Below, one piece after another: positions 1-12,050 of a stretch of DNA of 64,000 nt; within the stretch, counting starts at the first letter, position 1; each line of letters opens with the position of its first letter. The notes beneath the pieces are model-generated. The model was not told the origin of the DNA, made no database searches, and saw only the letters and a list, made by a program, of their open reading frames with translations. The position numbers were made by a program, and so were the translations under genes. Origin of the DNA: Gibbula magus (Eukaryota; Mollusca; Gastropoda; Trochida; Trochidae); contig OW388300.1 in assembly GCA_936450465.1 (NCBI GenBank), positions 54,340,035-54,404,034 on the forward strand. Direction: 5' to 3'.

Positions 1-137
1 TGCATCTGTGACATCATAAAACAATTGTTCGTGACATCACTGTAGCATGCCGTCGCAAGAGAACTGAGCCATCTCCTGACTATTTATGTGATTCAAATGG
101 AATAGAATGGGTAATAAAGAAATTAATACACTCGGAA

Positions 138-245
138 GTGTGCCATATGACTTTTACGAAACTCGTGCACATTTTTTAATAACCCTCGCTCTTGTTCGGT
201 GAAATATAAAAAAATTACGCTCGTTTAGTAAAAGTCATATGACAC
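138..245. repeat. Short hairpin MITE
   Basis: Inverted arms of about 20 bases (138-160 and 222-245, sharing CATATGACTTTTAC) flank an AT-rich centre. It has the shape of a small non-autonomous DNA transposon or a long hairpin. No coding capacity. Confidence 0.55.
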
Positions 246-370
246 CCCCTAGGGTAATAATATCTACCTATAATGTAAGTGAAAACGGCAAAAAACTCAA
301 ATCTTCTCACTTCAATGGATGTAATGCATTTGACATCTAGATAAGTTGCCCTCAGGGCCAGGTAATACCC

Positions 371-536
371 AAGGCATAACTTTTGCAAGTCTCCTATGCC
401 TCATTTCCATGCTAGGAAATCGGAGCCAATTATGCATTTCAGGTGCAGTGCTCCACTATTTTAGCACAGAAAAGTGAGGGAAATACTGCAAGGCTTAAAT
501 CACCCAGTTATGGAAACTGACAAGAGTTATGCCTTG
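371..536. mobile_element. MITE family A, copy 1
   Basis: Starts AAGGCATAAC and ends GTTATGCCTTG, with long imperfect inverted arms carrying a GCAAG / CTTGC motif and AAATACTGCAAGGCTTAAAT. Related copies lie at 42925-43115 (best preserved), 18668-18760 and 56160-56290 (degraded). Non-coding, non-autonomous. Confidence 0.65.
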
Positions 537-1375
537 CGTAGGGAAGTTGGGCCAGGTCCAGCTGGGCTTCACCAACCTTTAATAGTCAATTATCAATCCA
601 TCTATGAGATCTAACCCTGTAAGTTCATAGGGTGTGCATTTTGGACACCTCTAGTAAGTAAGAAAAACAACATTTATGGTGTAACAGTTTAGTTACATCG
701 TCCAAATGTAGGGCAAATTTACCATAGTTCTAAGAGTATAACTGTACAATAAATATCCATCTGTAGAAAGTCAATTTCAGCAGAGTACACTATTATATAT
801 AACAATTTTTATTTGAGTTATAAATACTTACAAATACAGAATTATTAGTTTTAAAATATTTGGTTGCGTATATAACACTTTGCTCAAGATTCGAACCGTT
901 TTTACCTAAATGAAACAGTATCGCCTAATGTTTCCTAATGGCTTAAAATATTTATCAAAATAATTTTTAATATCCCAAAACAATTGGGGAGTGCCCATGC
1001 TCCATGCACCATAATACTGTATTTCACAAACAAGAATTATACATTAATACACAGAAATGCTTTCAGCTGATAAATTGTTAGCAACTGCTGCATTGTGGTG
1101 ACTTGTTATGGTCTCTCAACCTGTTAATAAACTTTGCCAACAATGAAGTATTGTTTAGTTTTCCTTTTATTTTCTGCAATCGGTCAACTGATGTCCGATA
1201 GGTCAATTTTCCATTTGGACAAACTGGATTTACAATCGGACATGTCTGGCAAATAGACCGATTTCTGCATCCCTGGTATATAGCGCTCGTGTATGTAATT
1301 TATGAAATAAGATGTGACAAAAATAAGCTTACAAAATCTTAAATGAAGTTGACATAAATTTGGAATATTTGGTGC
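537..1375. other. Non-coding stretch, nothing recognised
   Basis: AT-rich sequence without a convincing ORF, splice-bounded exon or known repeat. Its right end would be the 3' flank of the minus-strand Ig-domain gene; no clear polyadenylation signal could be chosen. Confidence 0.4.
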
Positions 1376-1960
1376 TCACATGCGTCTAAGTGGGATGGTG
1401 TGCAGATCAGAATCGGACTGACGAGAACAGCTCCTCCAGCACACGAACAGCTTGTAGGAGAGGTACAGCACCGCATAGGTCAGGAGGAATCCTGCGATGC
1501 ATCCTGCGCCTACCACTAGTCGGAATGCAACATTCTGCATGTCTGTCTGCACAACCAGCACATGCATAGCTGCCTCAATATGGATGTCCTTGTAAAGCAG
1601 ACGGCATCTGAATACTCCACTGTGAATGGAGGAGAGATGTTGGAACACAAGTGTGTTGTTCTTAGTTACGAATATTCCGCTGTTTTTCCTTAAATACTGT
1701 TTCTGTGTTAAGCATGTCACATGATCCGGTAGTTCCCAGTCGACTCTGGCGTCAGAATGTTTTGCATATTCAGGAAAACATGGGAAATGTCGTGTCTCAC
1801 CTAGCAAGCCAACATAACGTGATGGCGGTCTGTCGAAGTTGTATGTCTCATTTCCTGGAGGGATTTCTTCTGAAGATATTTGAGAATTTTGTCCATTGGT
1901 AGACAATAATGACATCAGCAGAAGAAGAGACATGGCATTATGCCAGTGAAGTTTGTCCAT
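1376..1960 (-). CDS. Single-exon Ig-domain type I membrane protein
   Basis: A 194-residue ORF with the layout of a small cell-surface receptor. Residues 1-23 form a hydrophobic signal peptide. An Ig-like domain spans about 48-136, with the expected disulphide pair C61 and C119, the core tryptophan W75 and a typical SGVFRC segment before the second cysteine. A transmembrane helix lies at about 145-167, followed by a short Cys/Arg-rich cytoplasmic tail without an ITAM or other clear signalling motif. N-glycosylation sequons are at N37 and N101. The reading frame runs without introns from ATG to TGA. No specific family was recognised. It could be a complete small gene, one exon of a larger receptor, or a retained duplicate. 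Ligand and role are unknown. Confidence 0.7.
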   Translation of the reverse strand: MDKLHWHNAMSLLLLMSLLSTNGQNSQISSEEIPPGNETYNFDRPPSRYVGLLGETRHFPCFPEYAKHSDARVDWELPDHVTCLTQKQYLRKNSGIFVTKNNTLVFQHLSSIHSGVFRCRLLYKDIHIEAAMHVLVVQTDMQNVAFRLVVGAGCIAGFLLTYAVLYLSYKLFVCWRSCSRQSDSDLHTIPLRRM

Positions 1961-2078
1961 TTCAACTGAATAAAATACAAAATGACAGTATGAACATTCA
2001 CTTTCTCTCCAAGAGGGTACTCAATGTCTTCCCTCATCCCCCCCCCTGCTAATGGCTGTGATACTGCCGAAGCTCACT

Positions 2079-2208
2079 CACTCACTCACTCACTCACTCA
2101 CTCACTCGGTCTCTCACAGTCGGTCACTCACAGTCAGTCAGTCAGTCAGTCAGTCACTCACTCACTCACTCACTCACTCACTCACTCACTCACTCACTCA
2201 CTCACTCG
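2079..2208. repeat. (ACTC)n / (AGTC)n microsatellite
   Basis: Two blocks of ACTC repeats (about 2079-2107 and 2154-2208) enclose a short run of AGTC repeats. The 106-codon ORF across it is a by-product of a stop-free repeat. Confidence 0.9.
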
Positions 2209-2439
2209 CTCTGTAAGCTTTTGTATGCTTTGTAGTTTCATACAAACCAAAGTTCAAAGACAAACAGACCTTGACAGGTACTATCTGGTAATTCAAATAG
2301 TACTGCCTCAATTAAATGCAGTTGAAATGGCTCACACAAAGTAATTTAAAAGCACAAATATGCAAATCATTAATTTCAAAACGCACAAAAAAAAGAACAT
2401 CTTTCAATGAAACAAACATTAGCTTGTAGCTTGCACCAA

Positions 2440-3795
2440 GCCAACATCCCCCACCACTAACCCCCCATTAAACCCACCCCCTCTATCCGCTTCCCCCACC
2501 ACTGACCCCCCATTAAACCCACCCCCTCTATCCGCTTCCCCCACCACTGACCCCCCATTAAACCCATCCCCTCTATCCGCTTCCCCAACCACTGACCCCC
2601 CATTAAACCCACCCCCTCTATCCGCTTCCCCCACCACTGACCCCCCATTAAACCCTATCCCTCTATCCGCTTCCCCCACCACTGACCCCCCATTAAACCC
2701 ATCCCCTCTATCCGCTTCCCCCACCACTGACCCCCCATTAAACCCTATCCCTCTATCCGCTTCCCCCACCACTGACCCCCCATTAAACCCACCCCCTCTA
2801 TCCGCTTCCCCCACCACTGACCCCCCATTAAACCCTATCCCTCTATCCGCTTCCCCCACCACTGACCCCCCATTAAAACCAACCCCTCTATCCGCTTCCC
2901 CCACCACTGACCCCCCTTAAACCCATCCCCTCTATCCACTTCCCCCACCACTGACCCCCCATTAAACCCACCCCCCTCTATCCGCTTCCCCCACCACTGA
3001 CCCCCCATTAAACCCATCCCCTCTATCCCCTTCCCCCACCACTGACCTCCCATTAAACCCATCCCCTCTATCCGCTTCCCCCACCACTGACCCCCCATTA
3101 AACCCATCCCCTCTATCCCCTTCCCCCACCACTGACCCCCCATTAAACCCATCCCCTCTATCCGCTTCCCCCACCACTGACCCCCCCTTAAACCCATCCC
3201 CTCTATCCCCTTCCCCCACCACTGACCCCCATTAAACCCATCCCCTCTATTGGCTTCCCCCACCACTGACCCCCCATTAAACCCATCCCCTCTATCCCCT
3301 TCCCCCATCACTGACCCCCCATTAAACCCATCCCCTCTATCCGCTTCCCCCACCACTGACCCCCCATTAAACCCATCCCCTCTATCCCCTTCCCCCACCA
3401 CTGACCCCCCCATTAAACCCATCCCCTCTATCCGCTTCCCCCACCACTGACCTCCCATTAAACCCATCCCCTCTATCCCCTTCCCCCACCACTGACCCCC
3501 CATTAAACCCATCCCCTCTATCCGCTTCCCCCACCACTGACCCCCTATTAAACCCATCCCCTCTATCCCCTTCCCCCACCACTGACCTCCCATGAAACCC
3601 ACCCCCTCTAAACGCTTCCCCCACTGCTAACTTTCCATTAAACCCACCCCTCTATCCGCTTCCCCCACCACTGACCCGCAATTAAACCCACCACTGACCC
3701 CCCATTAAACCCACTACCTCTATCCGCTTCCCCCACCACTGACCCCCCTCTATCCGCCTCCCCCACCACTAACCCACATTAAACTCACCCTCCTC
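2440..3795. repeat. 45-bp minisatellite, about 30 copies
   Basis: The unit contains CTCTATCCGC, CCACCACTGACC and CCATTAAACCC. Unit starts at 2481, 2526 and 2571 give a period of exactly 45. From about 3000 to 3600 units ending CCGC and CCCC alternate, so the array there is a 90-bp dimer repeat. From about 3620 the units become shorter and degenerate. Because 45 is a multiple of 3, several minus-strand frames stay open as a 15-residue Gly-rich repeat. I read this as non-coding: the open frames shift between units and there is no unique flanking coding sequence. Confidence 0.9.
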
Positions 3796-4121
3796 TATCC
3801 TCCTCCCCTCTTAACTGACACCAGCTTACTGTAATCCAATGATATCCTCCCATTTATTACCTATCAGTGAAGGATGGAATGGTCCAACATAGAAAGTGAA
3901 CACATCACAGTTGATTAGTACTACATATCATTTAAACATAACAGAATCAAACCGTAAGTTCAACAATAACCAAAATGTATCTGCGTTTGACATTCAACCA
4001 TCTGTAGACTGGTGTTATCAGATAATTGATTGTGACCATAAAAACAATTTTTAAATTAACTCCATTAATATAATGACAGCTGTTTGATCTCACGTGTGAA
4101 TAGTTTTTGCAAATGAATTAA
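3796..4121. other. Non-coding spacer
   Basis: No ORF, RNA gene or repeat was recognised between the minisatellite and the first element fragment of the 4-16 kb repeat region. Confidence 0.4.
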
Positions 4122-4206
4122 AGGTACATCCATTGTGTTGTTGGGGGTCAAATATGCCAAACTTTATACATGGTGTTATTTTATCGAGAAGTACCAACAA
4201 TTACCG
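4122..4206. mobile_element. Truncated MITE family B fragment
   Basis: Begins AAAGGTACATCCATTG and matches the left part of the complete copy at 19171-19582. It is cut off where the tandem-repeat element starts at about 4207. Confidence 0.6.
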
Positions 4207-5337
4207 AAGGCTGTGGTCACAGGGTCACCAAATTTACAAGTTAGAATCCCCATTGGCTAAAGAGTTTGCATACAATATTACAGCCTTTTAGGTCTTTTTG
4301 ATCCAGAGAAAAAGATGAAAACAGGATTTTAGGTAATGTCCTGTGAGGCCCTTATTTGGGCACAACATGACAACCTTCTAGGTCTTTTCGTTCTGGAGAA
4401 GAAGATGAAAATAATCTTATCTTATCATTTCATAACCAGTCATATGCAGTTCACATATCTCATGTAAAATAAAAGAATTCTTAACTCCTCTTCAATTTAG
4501 TCCTTTATGACTTGTCAAAATTTTCATTTCATAGGCTGTTCAATAGTTCTCATTTCACATTGATAACATCAATTTGACAAACATGTCCACAATGTAGATT
4601 GTTATCTCAAGTCAACATATATTTCAAATAATTGTGATTGAAGTGTCATAAAATATCAGTTCAAAATTCATTTTCGAAGGTTTTTTAGGCTGTGGCCCAT
4701 ATTCGGGGTCACAGGGTCACCAAATTTACAAGTTAGAATCCCCATTGGCTAAAGAGTTTGCATACAATATTACAGCCTTCTAGGTCTTTTTGTTCCGGAG
4801 AAAAAGATGAAAACAGGATTTTAGGTAATGGCCTGTGAGGCCCTTATTTGGGGTCACAGGGTCACCAAATCTCAATTTAGAATCCCCATTGGCCAAGGAG
4901 TCTGTACATATAATTTCAGCTCTCTGGAGTCATTGGTTCTGGAGAAGAAGATGAAAATAGCTTTTTAGGTTATGACCCCTGTGGCCCTTATTTGGGGTCA
5001 CAGGGTCACCAAATCTATAATTTAGAATCCCCATTGGCCAAGGAGTCTGTACATAAAATTTCAGCTCTCTGGAGTCATTGGTTCTGGAGAAGAAGATGAA
5101 AATAGCTTTTAAGGTTATGACCCCTGGGGCCCTTATTTGGGGTCACAGGGTCACCAAATCTACAATTTGGAATCCCCATTGGCCAAGGAGTCTGTACATA
5201 AAATTTCAGCTCTCTAGAGTTATTGGTTCTGGAGAAGAAGTCGAAAAAGTGAAAAGTTTACGGACGGACGGACGGATGGACGGACACCATCCCATGCCAT
5301 AAGCCCATCGGGCCTTTCAGGCCTGATGAGCTAAAAA
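4207..5337 (+). mobile_element. Tandem-repeat element (Helentron/HINE-like), copy 1
   Basis: Several diverged units containing GTCACAGGGTCACCAAAT, GAATCCCCATTGG and GGAGAAGAAGATGAAAA are followed by a (GGAC)n tract at about 5262-5285, a hairpin (GGGCC TTTCA GGCC) and the end CTGATGAGCTAAAAA. A 215-bp flank-like segment (4410-4625) recurs at 12800-13010. The plan of internal tandem repeats, microsatellite, 3' hairpin and CTAA end resembles non-autonomous Helentrons (HINE, pearl-type elements) described in molluscs. The class assignment is an inference; no Rep/helicase ORF is present. Confidence 0.6.
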
Positions 5338-5540
5338 TAGAGCCATGGGCTCTTTAGCTCATCAGGATTTATGTTGTTTAATGATGAGGACTGATATCGG
5401 TTTTTTGAGGTCATGGCCTGTAAGATTCTTATTTGGGGCAACAAGTCACCAAATCTACAATTTAGAATCTCCTTTGGCTAATGACTCTGAACACAATATT
5501 ACAGCCTTTTAAGTCTTTTCTTTCTGGAGGCCACAGGGTC
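5333..5540 (+). mobile_element. Tandem-repeat element, copy 2 (5' part)
   Basis: Starts with the family's 5' end: the near-palindrome AGAGCCATGGGCTCT, then TTTAGCTCATCAGG, which is the inverse of the family's 3' end. It directly follows copy 1, sharing the A run, so the two are joined head to tail. Confidence 0.6.
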
Positions 5541-5645
5541 ACCAAATCCTCAAATAAGGACTACAAAGGCCATGACCTAAAAATCTACTTTCATCTTACT
5601 GTCCAGATCAAAAAGACCTAGAAAGCTGTAATATTGTGTGCAGAC
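5541..5645 (-). mobile_element. Tandem-repeat element fragment, inverted
   Basis: Reverse-oriented internal unit (GGCCATGACCTAAAAA, GACCTAGAAAGCTGTAATATTGTGTGCAGACTC) facing copy 2, so 5400-5640 is a broken inverted pair. Confidence 0.55.
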
Positions 5646-6288
5646 TCATTAGCAAATGGTTTACAACAGACAAAAGATTTACCAATAAAAATTTAATGAA
5701 TATTATATTTTTATTACAGGTTTGGAGATTGGGATTCTCATTGCTAACCACTAAAAGTAATCTAGGTCGCGCATCCAGCCTTACCCTGCACGGCAGAAAT
5801 TTAGCGGTTACCAAAACATACCCACTATGTCTGTGCAATTGGTAGCGCACCGCATAACACCTCTGATCGCCTGAGTGACACAGTGGTAAAGAATACATGT
5901 GAAATGAAAAGTAGATGGAGTAGCGCACCCCGATCTAACCCTGAGCGCCAGGGAACGATGAAACTGGAATTTATATTATTGGAAATACACTTTAGTGGAT
6001 GAATGCCAAATGGAAAGATTAGAATATATGCGAATCTGGGAATCCCCATAAGGTAAATGAAAATTGGCAAGGGACTAAGTACTGAAAAGCTGAAAAATGT
6101 TTGCTTAATGGAAGGAAAAAGGCACTTTGAAATAAACATTGTAATTGATGGACACTAAACAAAAATATAGGAATATATGATCAGAAGTAAAGCCTTGATC
6201 AATGTAACTTTAGATGAAACAAAGCCAATTGGAAATTGGTAACTACAGTAACCTACTAAAGGCCAGGTAAGAGTCCTAACACAAATTC
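5646..6288. other. Non-coding stretch
   Basis: No gene or clear repeat. Contains short scattered ORFs only; a possible degraded tRNA-like segment near 5870-5900 is too weak to call. Confidence 0.35.
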
Positions 6289-7013
6289 GCTAACATCCCT
6301 CAAGAGATTTGGTGACCCTGGAGCCCCAAATAAAGGCCTCACAGGCCATGACCTAAAAACCTATTTTCATCTTCTTCTCCTGAACAAATATACCTGGAAG
6401 GCTGTAATATTGTAAGCAGACTCTTTAGCCAATGGGGATTCTAAATTGTAGATTTGGTGATGATGGAGCCCCAAATTAAGGCCTCACAGGCCATGACCTA
6501 AAAACCTTTTTTCATCTTCTTCTCCAGAATAAATATACCTAGAAGGCTGTGATATTGTGTGTAGACTTTTTAGCCAATAGAGATTTTAAATTGTAGATTT
6601 GGTGATCCTGGGGCCCTAAATAAAGGCCTCACAGGCCATTACCTAAACACCAATTTTCATCTTCTTCTCCAGAACAAATAAACCTAGAAGGCTGTAATAT
6701 TGTGTGTAGACTCTTTTGCCAATGGGGATTCTAAATTGTAGATATGGTGACGCTGTGGCCCCAAATAACGGCCTCATAGGCCATGACCTAAAAACCTATT
6801 TTCATCTTCTTCTCCAGATCGAAAAGACCTAGAACGCTGTGATATTGTGTGTAGACTCTTTAGCCAATGGAAATTTTAAATTGTAGATTTGGTGACCTAT
6901 GGTGCCCATATAAGGGCCTCACAGGTCATGACCTAAAAATCTATTTCAGTCTTCATTGTTAAACAATATAAACCCTGATGAGCTACAGAGCCCATGGCTC
7001 TATTTTTATAGCC
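6289..7013 (-). mobile_element. Tandem-repeat element, minus orientation
   Basis: Four to five inverted units with GGCCATGACCTAAA and TCTTCTTCTCCAGA end at 6974-7013 with the family 5' end in reverse (CTGATGAGCTACAGAGCCC). The 3' end is missing. Confidence 0.6.
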
Positions 7014-7299
7014 GTTTGGAAAATTTACCAGATTTCATGTACACACTATTAAAAAAGTATTATGATTATCCTACCTGCCACTAACCATCCAGTGAATAGT
7101 TTGGACGAGTCTATTATTGTTGCAGGTAATGCAGTAATTAACCTAAACTTGACTGTGTAACAACTGGGATGTGTAACTAATGGGATACAGCCAACCCAAT
7201 ACCCAATCTCACTGAATCTAATTACAGCATTATGTAATCCTATGCAGCTCACTGACTACACCAGCTAGGGTAAGGGGAAAATGTATTTTATAATAGCTC

Positions 7300-7929
7300 T
7301 AAAATCTTTATTTTTCGAGGTAAAAGAATATAGTCTTGGTCATACAAAGATGATATTCTCCCAATTTGAGCTTCCTAGGTATATTAGTTCCTGAGGTGAA
7401 ATTTAAGGTATGATTTTAACACCCTGCCACGCCCGTATTTCAGAAGGGATTTTGACCAAATGACCAAACTAAGGTCTACATGTTATAAGGATGTTATTCT
7501 GAAAATTTTAGCTGTCTGTATCAAATGTTTTTGGATATGTTGTTAAAAAATTTGAGGGTGAACCACCTGGCACACTCATATTCAATGGGGGGTCAAGTCC
7601 AGATGAACAAACTTGAGTCTACATGTAAGAAAAATATTATTCTGAAAAGTTGAGCTAACTATGCCAACTGGTTTTGGAGAAGAATTCGCTAAAAGGCTTT
7701 CGGGAAACTGCCTGCCACGCCCATATTTTAGTGGGGACGAGGCCGAAATGAACAAACATTGATACTCTCGGTACAAGGTACCTCCCTACAAAATTTTAGC
7801 TTTGGGGGCATGACAGTTCTGGAGAAGAAGTCGAAACTGTAAAAAAATTACGGACGACTGACAACAGACGGATGCCGAACGACAGCCCATGTCATAGCAT
7901 CTGGCCTTTCATGACTGATGAGCTAAAAA
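7300..7929 (+). mobile_element. Related element, diverged subfamily
   Basis: Diverged units (ATGTTATAAGGATGTTATTCTGAAAATTT type) followed by GGAGAAGAAGTCGAAAC, a decayed GGAC tract and the end GATGAGCTAAAAA at about 7915-7929. It shares the family 3' end but has different internal units. Similar sequence recurs at 11250-12050. Confidence 0.5.
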
Positions 7930-10108
7930 AGTGAAAAATACAAAACACATCTACAGATGATGATTGTTCCACACACCAAGTTTCACTGAGCTAGTCCTTA
8001 CAGTTTTAAAGTTCTTGTCCCGAAACGGAATTTTAAAGTATGATTCATGGAAACGGCTAAATATAAAATTCCAAAGAAGTCAAAAAGCCAAAAAGGCATA
8101 TTTAAACATGATGATTGTTCCACATACCAAGTTTCATTTAGCAGGGCCTCACAGTTTGTTTTAGATGGACGGAGGTCATTTCTATAACCCCCAACAACTT
8201 TGTCAGAACATAATGGCAGGTGTTATATTGGGTGTAGTTTTGACCAAAGAATTGTTATAATCATTTCAAATAAATGAGCAGTGAAGCCATTCATTAACTG
8301 TGTGAAAATAGTCACTTTCAATCAATCCAATTCATAATGTAGTATTTGATCATATCAATATTATATTAGTTAAAACTACAGCATTTCACATGATACACAA
8401 AAAAGGGGATATTCCCTCAAACATCACACAAACCTTTGTCAGTGTCACCAATGTCCCCTCTTATGATGATTGCAACGATGTCATTGTAGCAGGGCTGCAG
8501 TAAACATGTCCATGTGTGTGCATAACTCCTGATTTACAGGGAGGTGTGACTAGAATAAGTAATGGTCACCCAGGCACCCTCACAACTTATTATCTATTCA
8601 AATATTTAAGAAAACAGAGCAGAGCTAGGTCATAGGGGCAGTCAACAGAAACATGATGATTATGATGCAGTTTAATTCTCTTGACATGTTTTATTGTGGT
8701 TGTTGAAACACACAAAAAATAGAGCCATGGGCTCTGTTTTTTGACTGAAATGGATTGTTCTCTATATAATGTACAACTCCTAGCCCTGAAAAATTGCAGA
8801 CTTGAAATTGCCAATGCATAACAAGAACATGACTCGACACAAAATGTTGATAAAATGGGTTGTCCAGGTATCACAATTCCTGCAAAGATATTGAAGAAAA
8901 GGTGATCCTCCAAATTAGAATAGAATAAACATATTCCCCAAATCATCAAACAAAATGGTATAAAATTTGAAGAGAAACAATACAAATCCCTTCTCAAGTG
9001 AGTATACCTTATTAATGAATCCTACAGAGTGATGCAAAAAGTTTTTTGATGGTGACATTATTTCCATAGACTTGCATGTTAATGGAGTCTAGGATAAATT
9101 ATTTTGTTAAAATAAATTCTGTCAAAATTTTCGGCTTCATATGAAATCATCAGAGCTTGAAGTACATAATTAAGATTAAATTTTCTGACGACAATTTAAC
9201 AAGTGTTATCCGATTTACCTACATATGTACATTAAATAAAAACAGTTCCCATAGATCGCTATGTTAAATGTTTTAACAACACTATTTATATATGTTGATC
9301 AAATTTGTGACATTCCCAATATAGAAAACCGAAATTAAACATAAATTATGAGGTTGTAGCCATGATGATTCCTCACACACTTGATAAATGTGAATAGGAT
9401 AGGACAATATTCCTATCTATGAAAATTATTTATCCTAGACTAAATCAACATTGAAGTCTATGGAAAAAACGTCGCCCTCCCAATAGTTTTTGCACGACTG
9501 TGTACTTATAAGAGGAAAAATTATTCACAAATACCTGATCAGACCCAAATGAACATTTTATCATAGCCTTCAACACACTGAGACCCCACCTCCCCCCCTA
9601 CACACACACCACCAGTGATAACGAGGTGGGCAGAGAAGAGAGACGGGTGAGCAGGTGGAATCCCAATAAACAGACACCCCATTAATTAGACACTATATTA
9701 TATGGGTGAGTGAACAAATAACACAAGACTGTTACCCATTAGGAAAATGAAACAGTCCAAATCTTACCCCACTTGTTAGACTAAAATGACAAAGATAACA
9801 TTTGATAAGATTAGAGTTTTAAGCACAGTGCTAAGTACATAGTTTTACACTCAACCGCAAAAGAAACGTCACCACATTTTCACCAGTATAAATAACAAAG
9901 GGGGGAGACACTCACTCCAGCACAGCTGCAGGGTTATGTAACAAATGGCTCAGGTTACAAGTCAATCACTTCACATGTAGCAAAGAGACTGTGCCTAATA
10001 TTTAACAAAATAAAACACATAAAAGTTGCACCCCTGCCACACGATTACTTTTTGCAGTAATTTAATGAAATTTACAGATCTAAGTCTTCATTCTTCAAAG
10101 TATATATT
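7930..10108. other. Non-coding, sparse repeat traces
   Basis: No gene recognised. A loose repeat of GATGATTGTTCCACA..CCAAGTTTCA appears at 7957 and 8108. An isolated family 5' end (ATAGAGCCATGGGCTCTG) sits at 8717-8737. The remainder is unassigned AT-rich DNA. Confidence 0.4.
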
Positions 10109-10355
10109 GTCAAAAATAGAGCCATGGGCTCTGTAGCTCATCGGAAATTACATGATTTAATATCTCAGGTTGACAACAAGTGAATTGACAACTTAATGAG
10201 TGAATCATTTAACTACTGTATACATTAGAATAAGAGATTTATATTATGAAATTACAACTGCTTCAAAAGATATGCCTACACAAGATTTCACCATTCTAGT
10301 GTGTTTTGTTCATTTAAAGTAGTAAAAATAGAACCATGGGCTCTGTACCTATTAT
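10109..10355 (+). mobile_element. Two 5' ends of the tandem-repeat element
   Basis: ATAGAGCCATGGGCTCTGTA followed by GCTCATCGG at 10115-10143, and a decayed copy at 10327-10352 (ATAGAACCATGGGCTCTG). Both lack internal units. Confidence 0.55.
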
Positions 10356-11249
10356 GCTTGATACTGATTTATGTTGTAGACTAAAATAAATAGTATAGAT
10401 AAATCACAATTCATAGCCATAACCTTATAACAAAAACATCTAAAACTGATCTTTGTCAGTGCATGAGACCAACTGAGACCGGTTGTCTAAATAATAACAT
10501 TCCTGCAATGATCAAGAGCAAATTCTCAAAGTAACCTCTACAATTCAATTACATTTCCCAAATCACGATACATGAAACCAAATGTCCAATCTTTGAATAA
10601 ATATACATATAATCGTGTCCTGGGTTCCATGATACCATGACATCCCACAGACAACCCATCCCTCCTTTCTTAGTCTTTCTAACCTATCCCCCTCACAAAA
10701 ATACAAACACCAGTCCAATGCCTACTACTCCTCCTTAACACTTGCGGAAGGACTGTCACTCTCTGTTACACCCAAGGAGACAGAGAGGGGGAGGGAGGGA
10801 GACTAACAAGGTCCAACCCTGTCCATGCATTGGTAACAAGATTAACAGAGGAGAGAGAGACAGGCGGAAGGGTGGGGGAGATAACGAGATGACCCCCTCC
10901 CCCCAACACTCCCCTGGACAATGCTTAGGCTGCTCAACTGCACTGACCATTATATAACAGATAGCTCATATTACCCCTAGCTCCCAGTATAACATCTGTC
11001 AGATACACAGAAAATTGAGTTAAATTGCAAAAAAAAAAAAAAGTTCTATCTTGCTTATTTTTTATGATACAAATATAATGAAAGTTGCATTAGAAAGCTC
11101 TCGAAAACACCTTTCATCAAAATATAAACATTGATAACATTTTATGTAAGCGTTAATGTTAGCAAAATGATAAACCACTAAAATGTTTTCACTTATAACT
11201 TTCTTACTTTTAATCCAAAAGACTTGAAAGACTGGAACTCTTGATATTC
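10356..11249. other. Non-coding stretch
   Basis: Includes a purine-rich GAGA tract at about 10780-10880 and a poly-A run at about 11028. No gene is supported: the overlapping ORFs on both strands are low-complexity. Confidence 0.4.
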
Positions 11250-12050
11250 ACTAAACATTGACGATATCCTAAAAAATCGAGTGTTCTAGGGTCATTGGTT
11301 TCTGAGACGAAAAATATACATTTAAATGAACCCCTGTCACAATCAAAGTATTAAACTTTCAGTAATTAAATTTACAAATAATAATCTCCATCTTATAAAG
11401 AAAACACTGCCCAGGTTTCTGGATATCTCCTATTGATGGTACAAGAGAAGTTGTTTGAAGCTTTTAGGGTGAACCCCTGCAAAATTTATATTTCATAATT
11501 TATCTCAACCAAATTTACAAGCTTGCATCTCCATCCTACAAAGACGTTATTGACAAAACTTCACATTCCTATATCAAGCGCTTTCGGAGAAGTCGCTTAA
11601 AGGTTTCACCTTAACAGTCTCTGGCAGCAATATTTGTTGGCGTTGGAATTTGTGATGAACAAACTTTGACCCCCTAGGTGATGGGTACCCACCCACCAAA
11701 TTAACTTTGGGTGTGTAGCAGTTCTGGAGGAGAAGTCGAAAATGTCAAAAGTTTACAGAAGATCAGGCCTGATGAGTTAAAAATTTAGCACTCTAGCATA
11801 ATTGGTTCATGAGGTAAAAAACACACTTTAAACTGCAACCCTGCCAGGCCCTTTTTTGAGTTGGCTTATGAAATTTACAAATCTATCTTACTCCATCTAT
11901 CAAAGATCATATTTTCAAAATTTGAACTTCATGGCATTGCTGGTTCTTGAGAAGTCGATTAAAGATTTGATGGGGGGTCAAGTCCATATGAACAAACTTG
12001 AAACCTCATGTTATAAAGATGTTATTCTGAACAAGAAGACATAGTCATCA
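11250..12050 (+). mobile_element. Diverged tandem-repeat elements
   Basis: Units like those at 7300-7929. One 3' end lies at 11770-11792 (AGGCCTGATGAGTTAAAAAT), directly followed by another set of units to about 12050. Confidence 0.45.

Noticed and set aside
2419..3624. Long Gly-rich ORFs (162-255 codons) as genes
   Set aside because: They come from a 45-bp repeat with no stop in several frames on both strands; the frame changes between units and there is no unique flanking coding sequence.
2440..3795. CRISPR-like array
   Set aside because: Units are contiguous with no unique spacers and the sequence is animal nuclear DNA.
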